Part shown: positions 34,332 to 43,667 of the stretch, piece by piece
How the letters are laid out: each line of letters opens with the position of its first letter
Numbering within the stretch: the first letter of the stretch is position 1
DNA from: Azophilus sp965214305
GTDB taxonomy: Bacteria; Pseudomonadota; Gammaproteobacteria; Pseudomonadales; Azotimanducaceae
Length of the DNA: 64,000 bases
NCBI GenBank assembly: GCA_965214305.1
Contig: OZ243949.1
Location: 1,674,001-1,738,000 of the forward strand
Direction of reading: 5' to 3'
Program-made: the position numbers and the translations under genes
The notes under the pieces: generated by a model
Databases searched by the model: none
The model's input: the letters and a program-made list of their open reading frames with translations, nothing else
Told to the model about the DNA's origin: nothing

Positions 34332-35159
34332 CTAACCGCTAAGCGTTCGGAGACGCCGCAGCTCAGGTAGATAGGAAAGGCGCAATAGCAGGGTAACGGC
34401 TCGATGGTGACGACTTCCCTTATTCCCCTTGAACGGAGTATGAGGCTCGATGCCTTCGCGTTCCGATACGCCGAGAAAGTGAAAGACGCGCCTGAGCACC
34501 TGATCGTGCCGCGATGCCAAGTCTTTCGAACAAATCAATAGCACCTGCTTTTCATCAAAATAGCGGTACAGGTTACGCAACTGTGAACTGTACAAGCCAC
34601 GGCGACGGTAGGTATGCCTGCGCCAAGCAGAACCGTATCCCCTGGGGTCTTTACAGCGCCAGAGCCGCCATGGCTCAGCGAGCAGCGCCAGCCAAAGCGG
34701 CAGCCTCTCATACCCTCTGTTTTTCTCCATGTAGTAGTGGGAGATAGCCCTATCCACCGGGTCTCGCAATAGCACGATGAGTTTCAGGGCTGGATTGTAG
34801 CGTTTGAGTTCGCCTGCAATTTCGGGCAAAAACAAGTAAATGGGTGTTGCTTCTCCTCGGGTCAACACCGTCTTTGAGCTGCTCTCGCTCGCAACGATAG
34901 AGTTATTTTGCCCCGCACCCGACCCCGCCTCTTTGCTCGGATCTTCGGCAAAATGTTCGAAATGGCCGCGGTAGCGCTCATCAATCTGTTCCGATGCCCA
35001 AGCCGAGGAGTAATCCGGATTATCGAATAGATGCACTTCCTTCTTTGCGGACATGCCAATTTCCGGATGCTGCTTCAAATATTCGAATAACGCCGTCGTA
35101 CCACACTTCTGAGCGCCAATAATCATAAAATTGAGCAGTGGGAAACCCGTGTCTGGCAT
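34332..35159 (-). CDS. sulfotransferase
   Basis: 275 residues. PAPS-binding loop MIIGAQKCGTTALFEYLKQH (residues 12-31) and 3'-phosphate motif LIVLLRDPVDRAISHYYMEK at about 125-145. It also has FLGVSEREGIEP and the C-terminal LLLRLSYLPELRRLRTL, which parallels the debris at 22668. This is the bacterial heparan/carbohydrate sulfotransferase-like family; the acceptor is likely a sugar in a surface glycan. It lies upstream of the T2SS run on the same strand, but there is no sign that it belongs to it. Confidence 0.88.
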   Translation of the reverse strand: MPDTGFPLLNFMIIGAQKCGTTALFEYLKQHPEIGMSAKKEVHLFDNPDYSSAWASEQIDERYRGHFEHFAEDPSKEAGSGAGQNNSIVASESSSKTVLTRGEATPIYLFLPEIAGELKRYNPALKLIVLLRDPVDRAISHYYMEKNRGYERLPLWLALLAEPWRLWRCKDPRGYGSAWRRHTYRRRGLYSSQLRNLYRYFDEKQVLLICSKDLASRHDQVLRRVFHFLGVSEREGIEPHTPFKGNKGSRHHRAVTLLLRLSYLPELRRLRTLSG

Positions 35160-35415
35160 CAGCTTAAAATCGCGTTTCTTTGGTATTCAATTGGAAAGCC
35201 ATCATGCATGGTAGTGACGCAAAATTGCCATAACATAGGTTCGGGTTGGTGCTCTTAACACCGCTTTTGGACGAGTGGTGTGACGTACTACCAAGACTCC
35301 GGCAAGTGTTGGAAATACTCGCCATCGGGATCGAACCGTGGGCTACCCACGGCAAGGGTTTCGATAAGACTATATTCGACACGGTTCCTCTTAACATCCG
35401 TGCGCCAATGATCTC

Positions 35416-36381
35416 TCATACAACTGCCCAAATCCGATCAATGTCACCGAGTATGGCATGGAAACGTGCTCTCTCTCTGGCTAGAGTAAATTCACCAGCC
35501 GTCAACAAAGCTCGCTCCCGCAATTTCTCTCTACGCACAACTGGCAACAGCAAGGCGGAGTGCGTGGCGGCTACCAGCGATTCGGCGGTACGCTCTGCTA
35601 TGATGCAGTTCCAATCGTGCCGACAAAAACTTCGGTTGCCGATGCAATCCAAGGTAATGACCAAACAACCCAAGGCCATCGCTTCAAGCGCAGGCAGGTA
35701 AAACCCTTCCGTAACGTGAGGCAAACAGACGACAATAGAACTTTCTCTGAGCTGGGCCAAGAACGCATCTCGTGCAATAAATTCATTGAGTGCCAAGTAT
35801 TCGACGCCCGCCCCGATCAACCCCGCAACCACCGCTGCCGCAAGCGCTGGCTCCTTTTGTCCGACAATTGTAACCGGACGATTCACGGCCCCAAACCAGC
35901 GGCCGCGTGATTTTGGTTTCAGAGCCTCAATCCCGTTTGGAATCGTGTAAACGGGGCCGTTGACCCTTCCAGTGGCCTTAATCGCATCGGCCAACTCCGC
36001 GCTCACACAAATGCGCACCGCTTTTTGCGCCAGATCCCCATAGCGCAACGTGCTTTCGTCAGCATGAGCGAAACCCTGGATCAGGTTGATTTTGGGATTG
36101 GGCGCGTCTTGGAGACCGCAGACTTCAGCGTATCGCCAATCGACCCCGGCCAGAAATAAAATATCCTGCTTTGCAGGCATCCAGTCTGCCGAGATACCTG
36201 CCGAACCCGGTGGCCAGAGATGCAGCCGTTCTTGAGAGAGCGCTTCGGTGGGAGAATCTCCGGTAAAGGTGATTCTCGGAGTAAACCCCGGCAGGCTGGC
36301 AACATGGCCGTAATAATGCGAGTGCTTCAGGTGCCCGCCGCGAAAGCGTTTATATTGACGATGAAACCAGACTGTCCTCAT
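35416..36381 (-). CDS. glycosyltransferase, GT4-type
   Basis: About 321 residues. N-terminal RTVWFHRQYKRFRGGHLKHS matches the start of a GT4-like family. Then come ILFLAGVDWRYAE, INLIQGFAHA, VYTIPNGIEALKP and the donor-binding end SSIVVCLPHVTEGFYLPALE, AMALGCLVITLDCIGNRSFC. The Glu pair in EGFYLPALE is the EX7E motif. The frame opens at 36492, but the extra 37 residues reach into an IS end, so I take the ATG at 36381. Confidence 0.83.
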   Translation of the reverse strand: MRTVWFHRQYKRFRGGHLKHSHYYGHVASLPGFTPRITFTGDSPTEALSQERLHLWPPGSAGISADWMPAKQDILFLAGVDWRYAEVCGLQDAPNPKINLIQGFAHADESTLRYGDLAQKAVRICVSAELADAIKATGRVNGPVYTIPNGIEALKPKSRGRWFGAVNRPVTIVGQKEPALAAAVVAGLIGAGVEYLALNEFIARDAFLAQLRESSIVVCLPHVTEGFYLPALEAMALGCLVITLDCIGNRSFCRHDWNCIIAERTAESLVAATHSALLLPVVRREKLRERALLTAGEFTLARERARFHAILGDIDRIWAVV

Positions 36382-36469
36382 TCGGCGGAGAGAATCATAT
36401 CTGCTTGAATTTGAGGCCAAACCCAGTACGGATGAGACATTCAGAAAAGTCTGCTGTTTAGAAAAGGTA

Positions 36470-36833
36470 ATTTGTCCGGTTTTAGAACACATGAACTGTC
36501 CGGTCCCAAACTGCCCCGAATCCCAACGATTCGGAGGTAGACGTGGGCATTGTTCAAGTCAACCGGGACAGGAGGATGGCGGTGTTCGAGGGTGTGTACA
36601 CGCTGTGGACGGAGCGTCGGCTGACGCAGTCGGAGGCGGCGCGTCTGCTCGGGGTTTGCGAGCGGACGTTCCGGCGGCAGGTCGATCGCTACCGATTCGG
36701 ACGGGGTCGAGGGGTTGCGCGACCGGCGGGTGTCGCGGGTGTCGCACCAGCACCACGAAGCGGACGGGGCGGCGGGAACGAGCGGAACCCGGATCGGGGA
36801 ACCGGACAATCCATTTGTTCCAAAGCCGGACAT
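36470..36833 (+). mobile_element. IS remnant (ISNCY/IS1202-like) with terminal inverted repeats
   Basis: The left end (36471-36507, TTTGTCCGGTTTTAGAACAC...) and the right end (36797-36833) are inverted copies of each other over about 37 bp with a few mismatches; both hold two TGTCCGG blocks. Between them a transposase N-terminus reads RRMAVFEGVYTLWTERRLTQ, SEAARLLGVCERTFRRQVDR, then slips frame to SDGVEGLRDRRVSRVSHQHH. The catalytic domain is missing. Only about 364 bp of the element remain. Confidence 0.7.
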
Positions 36834-37124
36834 ATTTATTTGTTGCCAACAGGAGCGGCTACAGGAGGTTGAAAACCGGATCTCTTCTCGGTAATGTTTC
36901 GTCACGGTGGCTGTTTCTCTAATGTAGAGCTAACACCTTGGATTATCAGCGGCAGTCCAGCTTTTCTCAACTACACTGGTGAAATATCCGGACCAGAGCC
37001 TTTCCCGATTTTTTCAATGGCGTTGACGAACCAGCCGGACACGGTTGGGGTGCCCTCTTTGCGGGGTCTGCGCCGAGCGCTAGCGGCCCAACCGCTCCCA
37101 TATCGCAAAGCGTGAGCAAAGACA
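36834..37124. other. intergenic stretch between the IS remnant and glycosyltransferase gene
   Basis: No gene, RNA or repeat recognised. It presumably contains the promoter of the glycosyltransferase-sulfotransferase pair that follows. Confidence 0.3.
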
Positions 37125-37862
37125 ATGTCCGACCTCAGTTCACCCATTGTTTTCGTCCTTAGCTGGAATAGGCCGATTTACCTCTGGGTCTGTTTGGACA
37201 GTTTGTACCGGCATACTCGGGCACCTCATCGCATTGTCCTTGCCGACAATAATTCAAGCGACCCACTGGTCACCCGAGTAATTGAGGGGTTCGAGCGAAG
37301 AGGCCTGTTTACAGCCGTTCATCGTTGCTCGGAAAATGATCCGAGAAGATTTGAGCGCCTGATAGAGGAATACTGGGATCGGATCGGTGACTATCTGGTT
37401 TTCGTTGAGGGTGATATAGAAATATTGCCATGCCAACCGTGCTGGTTGGCCAAGTTTGTCAGCCACATGGATGCCGATCAACACCTCGGTTGCATTGGCT
37501 CGCGTGTCTATCAGCCCGATTTTGTCGATGAGACTGTGGCTCGACAGCTAATGCCGGACTTGGACCAATCGAGTTTAGACTTCCTAATCAAAAAACAAGC
37601 ACCGATGCGACACTACAAGAACACATCGGAACCACTGATCGCGCCGCACAATCCTCCACTCAGACTACTGATGATGCGAAAGCAAATTTACGAAAAAGTA
37701 GGTTTCGGTCGTGATTGGGTTATTCACGAGCGTGTGCTTGCGCTTGGATACAAATCGATGATCTCAACCGAAGTAGTTCACCGCCATCTTTCGCTATTGA
37801 ACATTTATGATTACTGGGAATACTCGCGCACCGAACGAGACTTGTTTTTCAATGAGCAGTGA
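37125..37862 (+). CDS. glycosyltransferase, family 2-like
   Basis: 245 residues. GT-A fold: VFVLSWNRPIYLWVCLDSLY, VLADNNSSDP (nucleotide binding), and YLVFVEGDIEILPCQPCW, where EGD replaces the usual DxD metal site. Then comes VGFGRDWVIHERVLALGYKS. Length is short for GT2, with no membrane helix. It is followed after 9 bp by a sulfotransferase gene, so the pair probably adds and sulfates one sugar. Confidence 0.78.
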   Translation: MSDLSSPIVFVLSWNRPIYLWVCLDSLYRHTRAPHRIVLADNNSSDPLVTRVIEGFERRGLFTAVHRCSENDPRRFERLIEEYWDRIGDYLVFVEGDIEILPCQPCWLAKFVSHMDADQHLGCIGSRVYQPDFVDETVARQLMPDLDQSSLDFLIKKQAPMRHYKNTSEPLIAPHNPPLRLLMMRKQIYEKVGFGRDWVIHERVLALGYKSMISTEVVHRHLSLLNIYDYWEYSRTERDLFFNEQ

Positions 37863-37871
37863 GGTGGCAAA

Positions 37872-38564
37872 ATGACAGTCATCGCCATATTTGGCATGCA
37901 TCGAAGCGGCACGAGCTGTCTCGCGGGTTCGCTGGAGGCTTGGGGCCTGCCACTCGGCAAGGTTATGACTTCGTCCAAGTTCAATAAATTGGGCAACCGC
38001 GAAAACCCCCATATCTTTCGCCTGCACGAAGCGGTCCTGACGGACAATGGTGGAAGCTGGCAGAACCCATTGACGGTGACCAAATGGCGTGCCGAGCGGC
38101 ACGATGCTCTAAGCGCAATTATAAGAAACTACCCCGAGGGGTTTTGGGGGTTCAAAGATCCGAGAACGCTGTTTTTGTTGGATGGCTGGTATGGCATCAT
38201 CCCGAAGTGTCGTTTTCAATACGTTGCGAGCTTCCGGCATCCAATGGCTGTCGCCCAATCACTGAATGTCCGAAACGGGATGCCGATTGATCAGGGCATC
38301 GAGTTGTGGGCTTGTTACAATCAGCGGCTACTTTCGCTGATGGAGGATCGAAAGATTCATCTCATCAATTTCGATATCTCCGGTTCAGAGTATTCGAAGC
38401 GTATTGCGAATATCTGCCAACGTCTGGATTTGGGCTTGGAGGAGCCTGAAGTTCCGTTCCGTGATCCGGCTCTGATCTCCCATGATCGGGCTAATGATGA
38501 AGCGGGACTTGGCCCGAACGTGATCCAAATTTATGAAAAGTTGCTGACGCACGCATACGTATGA
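37872..38564 (+). CDS. sulfotransferase
   Basis: 230 residues. PAPS loop AIFGMHRSGTSCLAGSLEAW (residues 5-24) and VASFRHPMAVAQSLNVRNGM near residue 125, plus FKDPRTLFLLDGW. The same GMHRSGTS subfamily as the N-terminal domain of the 563-residue protein at 15924, but without the coiled-coil extension. Starts nine bases after the glycosyltransferase stop, with AGGTGGC upstream as a likely ribosome site. Confidence 0.87.
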   Translation: MTVIAIFGMHRSGTSCLAGSLEAWGLPLGKVMTSSKFNKLGNRENPHIFRLHEAVLTDNGGSWQNPLTVTKWRAERHDALSAIIRNYPEGFWGFKDPRTLFLLDGWYGIIPKCRFQYVASFRHPMAVAQSLNVRNGMPIDQGIELWACYNQRLLSLMEDRKIHLINFDISGSEYSKRIANICQRLDLGLEEPEVPFRDPALISHDRANDEAGLGPNVIQIYEKLLTHAYV

Positions 38565-38626
38565 TGCACCGGTTATAGTCACCGCAGGGCTTCGCACTGC
38601 AAACTTGAAGGTAGGAGACCCGTCCA

Positions 38627-39019
38627 ATGCCTAGATACGTCAAAAAACCCAAAACGAAACGCACGATGATAAACGAGAGTTTCCCGGCAACGGCTTGGAA
38701 CAATGGCAAATGGCGCACCAGTGGTGCCGGTTACGGAATCAGGGTATCCACCAACGACCGGGACCGCTTCTTCAACAGGAACTGGCGCTCCGTTACGTTG
38801 CGACTCGTCACCAAGACCGGTTTCGTTGATGTTCAAGTCAATTGCGCCAAGGACTCGTTCTGGCACGGTACTTGTCGGGAGTTGATCTCCCGCGATATTG
38901 GCCGCTGGTTTTTGGACCTCAAGCTGGCACCTTGGCCCAAAGGTAGGCCACCCCGTTTCGACCTGTCTCCGGTTCGGCCCGGTGTCTTCCTTGTCCAACC
39001 CCTTGAAGACGCTGGTTGA
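38627..39019 (+). CDS. conserved-looking hypothetical protein
   Basis: 130 residues, basic N-terminus (MPRYVKKPKTKRTMINESFP) and an aromatic-rich body (TAWNNGKWRTSGAGYGIRVS, RDRFFNRNWRSVTLRLV). It has AAGGTAGGAG upstream as a ribosome site. No family recognised and no membrane segment or signal. The composition is that of a real globular protein. Its neighbours (sulfotransferase and Fic) give no clear hint. Confidence 0.6.
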   Translation: MPRYVKKPKTKRTMINESFPATAWNNGKWRTSGAGYGIRVSTNDRDRFFNRNWRSVTLRLVTKTGFVDVQVNCAKDSFWHGTCRELISRDIGRWFLDLKLAPWPKGRPPRFDLSPVRPGVFLVQPLEDAG

Positions 39020-39075
39020 GGTCACCCAGCACGCCCCATCGGCGTATCGGACGAGTCGCTCGCGGTCGCCGCGGA

Positions 39076-40089
39076 CTAGGGACCTGCGGATCCGTCGTCG
39101 TAATCGGTGGTTCTCGGCGGCAGGTAGCGGTCGCCAACCGTGCGTCCGCCGTTGCCGTTCGGTCGATTCAGATTGCCCTGTAGAATCTGTTGGGACAATA
39201 ATACGGCGGCTTGCAAACTGCCCGCCGAGAGATTACCGATGTAGTTGGAAAACGCCCGCAGATCCCCCCTGTCGGCAAACTCAAGCGCGGTGATGTAATC
39301 CATCTTGGCCTGAGCGCTGACCACCGGCGGCGGCAGGCCGCGCTTGACGTAGGCCCAAGCCATAAGTTGCCGGGACACCCTGCCGTTGCCGTCCTGGAAG
39401 GGGTGTGTGCGGACGAACCGGTGGTGCAGCCAAGCACCCTCGACGTTGACGGGGTAGTCCTCGTGGCGAATTCTGTCGTTGTACAGGCCGAGAAACCGTT
39501 CGACCTCGGAGCCCACCTGCTCCGGTGGGCAGTACTCATGAACGGCGCCGTCCGTGCGTCGGGGGTTGTTCGGACGGGTCTTCCACCGGCCTTTCGTTTC
39601 GAACGGAATCTGAACCCGACGCCCGGCCATATCAATGCCCGTCACCGTCTCCTGATGCCGGGTCAGCAAGGCATGCCAACTTTTGATCATGTAGGCGGAG
39701 AGGGGGCGCCCGCTGGCAACGTCATCAAACATCATGTCGTAGGCCGCCTCCTGGTCCTCCAACAACCCGCGCAGGGTGCGGTCCTCAAGGCCTTCGACGG
39801 TGTGCGCTCCCACGGCACCCGCGAAGCCCTCCGCGACCAGCTGCTCGGTCACCCCGCGACGCAGGGTGTACAGGCCCTCAATCTGTCCGGTCTCTAGGGC
39901 GAAGGCGCGCACCCGCTCGCGGAGCCAGCCACCGAGAAAGCGCGACTCGGGGGAGCCCGGGCGCATTTTCCCGCGGAAATCGCTCCATTGCGCCTCCAGC
40001 TCGGCGAAGCCGGGCGTCGCCCAGTCCATCGCCCCCTCCGGCATGCCCGTCAGGGGCCGCCACTTCTCGGGATCGTTCAGCGGTTCCAT
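39076..40089 (-). CDS. Fic-domain protein (adenylyltransferase)
   Basis: 337 residues. Catalytic Fic motif HPFQDGNGRVSR at residues 229-240, complete with His and the two Arg/Gly-binding residues. An N-terminal inhibitory helix motif TGQIEG at about residues 67-72 matches (S/T)xxxE(G/N), which makes this an autoinhibited class II Fic enzyme. It likely transfers AMP to a protein hydroxyl. DUF4172-type N-terminal and C-terminal winged-helix domains of larger Fic proteins are not evident. It ends in a Tyr/Pro-rich tail. Confidence 0.9.
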   Translation of the reverse strand: MEPLNDPEKWRPLTGMPEGAMDWATPGFAELEAQWSDFRGKMRPGSPESRFLGGWLRERVRAFALETGQIEGLYTLRRGVTEQLVAEGFAGAVGAHTVEGLEDRTLRGLLEDQEAAYDMMFDDVASGRPLSAYMIKSWHALLTRHQETVTGIDMAGRRVQIPFETKGRWKTRPNNPRRTDGAVHEYCPPEQVGSEVERFLGLYNDRIRHEDYPVNVEGAWLHHRFVRTHPFQDGNGRVSRQLMAWAYVKRGLPPPVVSAQAKMDYITALEFADRGDLRAFSNYIGNLSAGSLQAAVLLSQQILQGNLNRPNGNGGRTVGDRYLPPRTTDYDDGSAGP

Positions 40090-40178
40090 TTTGGATTCCG
40101 TCCTCTGGTTGCGCGGCGGGGAGATGATAGGGAATTATGTGGCCAAGTTAACAAATTGAACAGGCAGGCACCGCGAAC

Positions 40179-41099
40179 TCAAACAACTCCGTCCAACCAG
40201 GTTACGAGATCGTCCAAAACCTCCTGACGATTCACCTCGTTGAACATCTCGTGCCGCCCCGCCTCGTACAGTTTGCGGTCCACCGACAACCCGGCCGCCG
40301 CATAACGCTGACACAAACGGTTCAGCCCCCGCTGCTCGTTGTGTACCGGGTCTGCCATGCCGGAAAGAATATAGATGGGCAGTGCTTGTGGAATGCGCGC
40401 AATACTCTTCTCGGAGGCAGCCTCCCTAGTTCCCCTGGCCATCGCCAGCAAGCTGCCCGTGCGCAGCACCGCGCCGCAATGGGGGTCATCAACGTATTTG
40501 CGTACCTCCTCCGGGTCGCGGGAAAGCCATTCAAAGCCGCTCGCCCCCTCGCCATCAAATTCCTTGTTCGCCTGGCCGAACATCAGATTGGTCATCAGCG
40601 CACTCTCGCCCGCCTGACCAAGCCGCCAAGTCTCAATCTGGATCAATAGCCGCGAAATCGCGGATTGAACTGCCCCACGGATTCCCGGTGACCCGGAAAG
40701 AACCGCCGCATCAAGAGATTCACCGTGTCGGCAAAGATATTGCTGCGTCAGCATCGCCCCCATGCTGTGGCCGAGGAGTATGCGCTTCAGTCCGGGATAG
40801 TCCGCCGTCATACGCTCGTTCAAAAGCCGCATATCACCGATTACCCGATTCCAGCCATCCTCGCCCATATCGCCCAACCGTTCGGGGTCTGTGCGGCCGT
40901 GCCCGCGGTGGTCGTTTCCGTAAACAACATAGCCCGCCCCGTTGAGACGGGCCGCAACCGGGGCATAGCGGCCGATGTGCTCGCCCATGCCGTGGGCAAT
41001 CTGAACAGCGGCCTTGGGTGTATCCATAATCCAACGGCAAGCGTAAACTGGCTTGCCGTCTTCGCCTTGAAAGTCAATGGTTGTTGGTTGAATGCTCAA
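40179..41099 (-). CDS. lysophospholipase/monoacylglycerol lipase-type hydrolase
   Basis: 306 residues. Alpha/beta hydrolase of the PldB/monoglyceride lipase group: QIAHGMGEHIGRYAPVAARL, YGNDHRGHGRTDPERLG, nucleophile GHSMGA (Ser112), acid within YILSGMADPVH and His in EAGRHEMFNEVNRQEVLD. No signal peptide, so it is cytoplasmic or membrane-associated. It hydrolyses monoacylglycerols or lysophospholipids. Its start overlaps the end of the truncated sulfotransferase gene by 26 bp. Confidence 0.88.
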   Translation of the reverse strand: MSIQPTTIDFQGEDGKPVYACRWIMDTPKAAVQIAHGMGEHIGRYAPVAARLNGAGYVVYGNDHRGHGRTDPERLGDMGEDGWNRVIGDMRLLNERMTADYPGLKRILLGHSMGAMLTQQYLCRHGESLDAAVLSGSPGIRGAVQSAISRLLIQIETWRLGQAGESALMTNLMFGQANKEFDGEGASGFEWLSRDPEEVRKYVDDPHCGAVLRTGSLLAMARGTREAASEKSIARIPQALPIYILSGMADPVHNEQRGLNRLCQRYAAAGLSVDRKLYEAGRHEMFNEVNRQEVLDDLVTWLDGVV

Positions 41100-41640
41100 A
41101 AGATGCCTCGTTAAATTCTAATGCTCGCCAAAATGATGGGGTCGCTCGTGCAATCTGCCAAGACGCCAGAACCGCCACCGGATTGCGCACCAGGGCCATG
41201 CAATCAAAAGATAGTGCGAGCCTCGGAAGCAGTGCCGCGAACAGTGCATTGTGCTTGATGAACAGTGTGAAGTCGGCGGTAAGCGGCTTCTTCACCGAGA
41301 TTTCGCCCTGCCTAGCCCGACGCTGACGCAGCCCGTCAGACGGAGAGCAAGAAACCATAGCATCATCAAGCTTGCCATCGATTTGCACCGAGGGCGCTCT
41401 GCCCTCCGCCTGAATTTGCGTACGCGCTTGCATCGCGAAATCGGTGATGCGTTGACAAGCCACCTCCGATGTATCGGCATCATGGAATGCAGACTGTGGA
41501 ATCGGTTCCGAGAGAGCCACCGTGTTTGGCAACTCACCCGCCAGCCGACAACAAAGCGAACTGCCCGAACGAGGAATGCCGCTGATCAGCCATGTGTTCG
41601 CAAACAATCTATTTCCTTGGTTAACCGGAGACAGCGGCAA
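41074..41640 (-). CDS. sulfotransferase-like protein, probably truncated
   Basis: 188 residues. N-terminal TWLISGIPRSGSSLCCRLAG carries a PAPS loop variant (PRSGSSL) and FDCMALVRNPVAVLASWQ the 3'-phosphate motif. The frame then ends soon after FWRALEFNEASFEHSTNNH. Family members usually continue for about 80-100 residues, so the C-terminal part has been lost where the lipase gene begins. It may be inactive. Confidence 0.65.
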   Translation of the reverse strand: MPLSPVNQGNRLFANTWLISGIPRSGSSLCCRLAGELPNTVALSEPIPQSAFHDADTSEVACQRITDFAMQARTQIQAEGRAPSVQIDGKLDDAMVSCSPSDGLRQRRARQGEISVKKPLTADFTLFIKHNALFAALLPRLALSFDCMALVRNPVAVLASWQIARATPSFWRALEFNEASFEHSTNNH

Positions 41641-41888
41641 TTATTTCACCTTCGCTACCCAATGCATCACCCGGCCCGCTTAATCGCCGATATATCGACA
41701 AAATTCTCATATGCGGAGGAAAAACGGATCCCAAGAATGACGTGCGATGCACTGTTCATAGTCGGGATTTTCGGGCGATCTTTTCTGACATAACTCTGAC
41801 AAGTGATTCCACTGAGTGCCCTGATAATTCTATAAGTTATTGAATAGAAAAATATTTTAGCGTTTTTATCTGTCAATTTTCCCACTGA

Positions 41889-42680
41889 TTCAATATCAAG
41901 GGCAACCTGAACATCGGCGCTTTCCAGATCATTGAGGAAGTTTTTACTGCTGACGGCGGTCCTGCTACATACGAAGGTCAGGGTGATAGTCGTCGTATAA
42001 CGAATGCAGCGCTTTTCGCGAATGAGTCTCCGGCGAGGGCGGTGGCGACATGCCGGCTGCCCACTTCCAATGTGGACCGGGGCGATTTGCTTGACGCGGC
42101 CACGCCGCCCAAGGCCCTGGTTGGCGCGCAGGGCGAGCTGCCCTCCGGCGTCACCTCGGCCAACACGGTCGCCCAGACGCCCGACAAGTACCTCCTGTGC
42201 GTGAGCGTCGACGTCAGCACCTCGATGCGCAACACGGCCCCCATCCCGGCGGGCGATTACGCGGCAACGGCCCAAATCATGCGGAGCGGCAAGTGGGAGT
42301 CGGTTGGCGAGGAGGGCAAGCTTGCGAGCATTGTTCGCAACGGCACGTCGGCCCACGTCCCCTATCTGACCATCGCGGAGAAGTACAATCAGCGCCTGAT
42401 GGTCGTTAACCGGGGAGCCAGCCCCGCTCCGGTCACCATGCAATTCACCTCGGAGGCCGGCGTCGCCGTTGCTGTTAAACCCGCCTTCAGCGGCCCCCTG
42501 GCCGTGCCCGCCCGCTCAACTTGGCTGGTTAGGGTGAGCGATGTTCTGAGCATCACCGGTCGCGAGCGCACCGCCGCGACGCTGAACTTCGGCGCGACGA
42601 GCGGCTCGCTCACGGTCGCCACGACCCAGGTGAACCTCGACGACGGCAGCACCGACACCGTCGTCTACGAGGTGCGGTAA
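41889..42680 (+). pseudogene. N-terminally truncated surface protein, paralogue of the gene at 50690
   Basis: The frame is open from just after a TGA at 41886 and has no proper start: FNIKGNLNIGAFQIIEEVFT, then TPDKYLLCVSVDVSTSMRNT, EKYNQRLMVVNRGASPAPVT and DDGSTDTVVYEVR. The paralogue at 50690-52228 has corresponding GELGIGAFNLERV, YELCVNVDTMGPM, PRYNQRLIIVNHHPTR and DDSGSTDTVMWPVK in the same order. The signal peptide and about 270 N-terminal residues are missing here. A downstream GTG-initiated product cannot be excluded. It ends in a strong terminator. Confidence 0.7.
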
Positions 42681-42724
42681 CGGGCGGCGATGCCGGGGGC
42701 ATTCGCCTCCGCATCCCGACACGA

Positions 42725-42753
42725 GGGGAGGGCGCGAGCCCTCCCCTTTTTTT
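42725..42753 (+). terminator. rho-independent terminator
   Basis: A 9-bp perfect stem GGGGAGGGC/GCCCTCCCC closed by a GCGA tetraloop (GNRA type) and followed by seven T. It lies 45 bp after the stop of the truncated surface-protein gene. Confidence 0.9.
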
Positions 42754-43005
42754 GTGCCCGCGTTGTTCCGGCGGATGCCGGCGACAACCGGGGTGCCGAC
42801 GCGGTGGTGCGGGGTGCGGCTCGTCGGATGACGGCGATCCGGACACCCCGGAAACCCGGATTTCTCCAGCGCCCTCCGAGTCGCCACCGGCACCGTGAAA
42901 CGCGGCCGAGGCGGGCAAGGGTTCCTCGGCCTTGGCATATCGATGTCCCCTTTCCCCGATATATGGGGCGAGGATTTTTGCCCCAAACGTGTGCTCACGA
43001 AAAGG

Positions 43006-43557
43006 ATGACCACGCGGACGGTGGAGGAGTATAAAAAGCAGGCGGATCGTTATCTAACACCCGCGCTTGGCAAGCTGGATATCGACAAGGTGAAACGCCA
43101 TCACATGGAACGCATGGTCGAGCCGCTGCGTCCGGTGCTGCGAAACCGGGTGCTCGCCCTGGCCAGCCGAATCTTCCGGTATTTTGAGGACCAGGGGCTG
43201 AGACGACAGCACAACAATCCATGCCGGGGCGTTGAGCGTAGCCGGGAGGAACCCCGCGATAGAACTCTGAACCCAACCGAGATTACCGCTTTCGGGAAGG
43301 CATTGGCGGTGGCAGACATTGATGCGCCGAGCTGCAACGCCATCCACCGGCGCACTTTCATGACACGCGCGGCGGAGTCGGGTATCGGGTCGCACACTCT
43401 ACGCGACCTGCTCGGCCACAAAACCGCAACGATGGCAGACCGGTACATCCGCCGCGCGAATATTCCTGTTGTAGATGCCACGGAGGCAATATCAGGGACG
43501 CTTGCCGCCATGATGAACGGTTCCCAAGCGCGGCAAATCAGTGCGGGTAAAACCTAG
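43006..43557 (+). pseudogene. tyrosine recombinase/integrase with internal deletion
   Basis: The frame has a SAM-like core-binding domain (EEYKKQADRYLTPALGKLDI, LRNRVLALASRIFRYFEDQG, NPCRGVERSREEPRDRTL). It passes directly to the C-terminal catalytic end HRRTFMTRAAESGIGSHTL, RDLLGHKTATMADRYIRRA, which keeps the HxLRxxLGH box and catalytic Tyr. The middle with the first catalytic Arg and the beta-sheet Lys is missing, about 60-70 residues. An in-frame deletion has made it inactive. No att site was identified. Confidence 0.75.
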
Positions 43558-43616
43558 CCGCACGCATATCTACTTTGGTCGCGAGAGCGTCAAGGTACCA
43601 CCGCCCCGCTTGGTCG

Positions 43617-43660
43617 CGGGAAGGCTCCGGCTTCCGCAGGCGAAGGCTCCTGGCAAGGCA
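43617..43660. repeat. family A repeat fragment (right end)
   Basis: CTTCCGCAGGCGAAGGCTCC at 43631-43650 matches the right end of family A, and GGAAGGCTCCGG beside it resembles a second broken end. The fragment fills the space between the integrase remnant and the autotransporter stop. Confidence 0.5.
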
Positions 43661-43667
43661 AATGCGT

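Noticed and set aside
41667..42443. A 258-codon minus-strand frame over the truncated surface gene
   Set aside because: The plus strand matches the paralogue at 50690 motif by motif; the minus frame is a by-product of G/C-rich codons.
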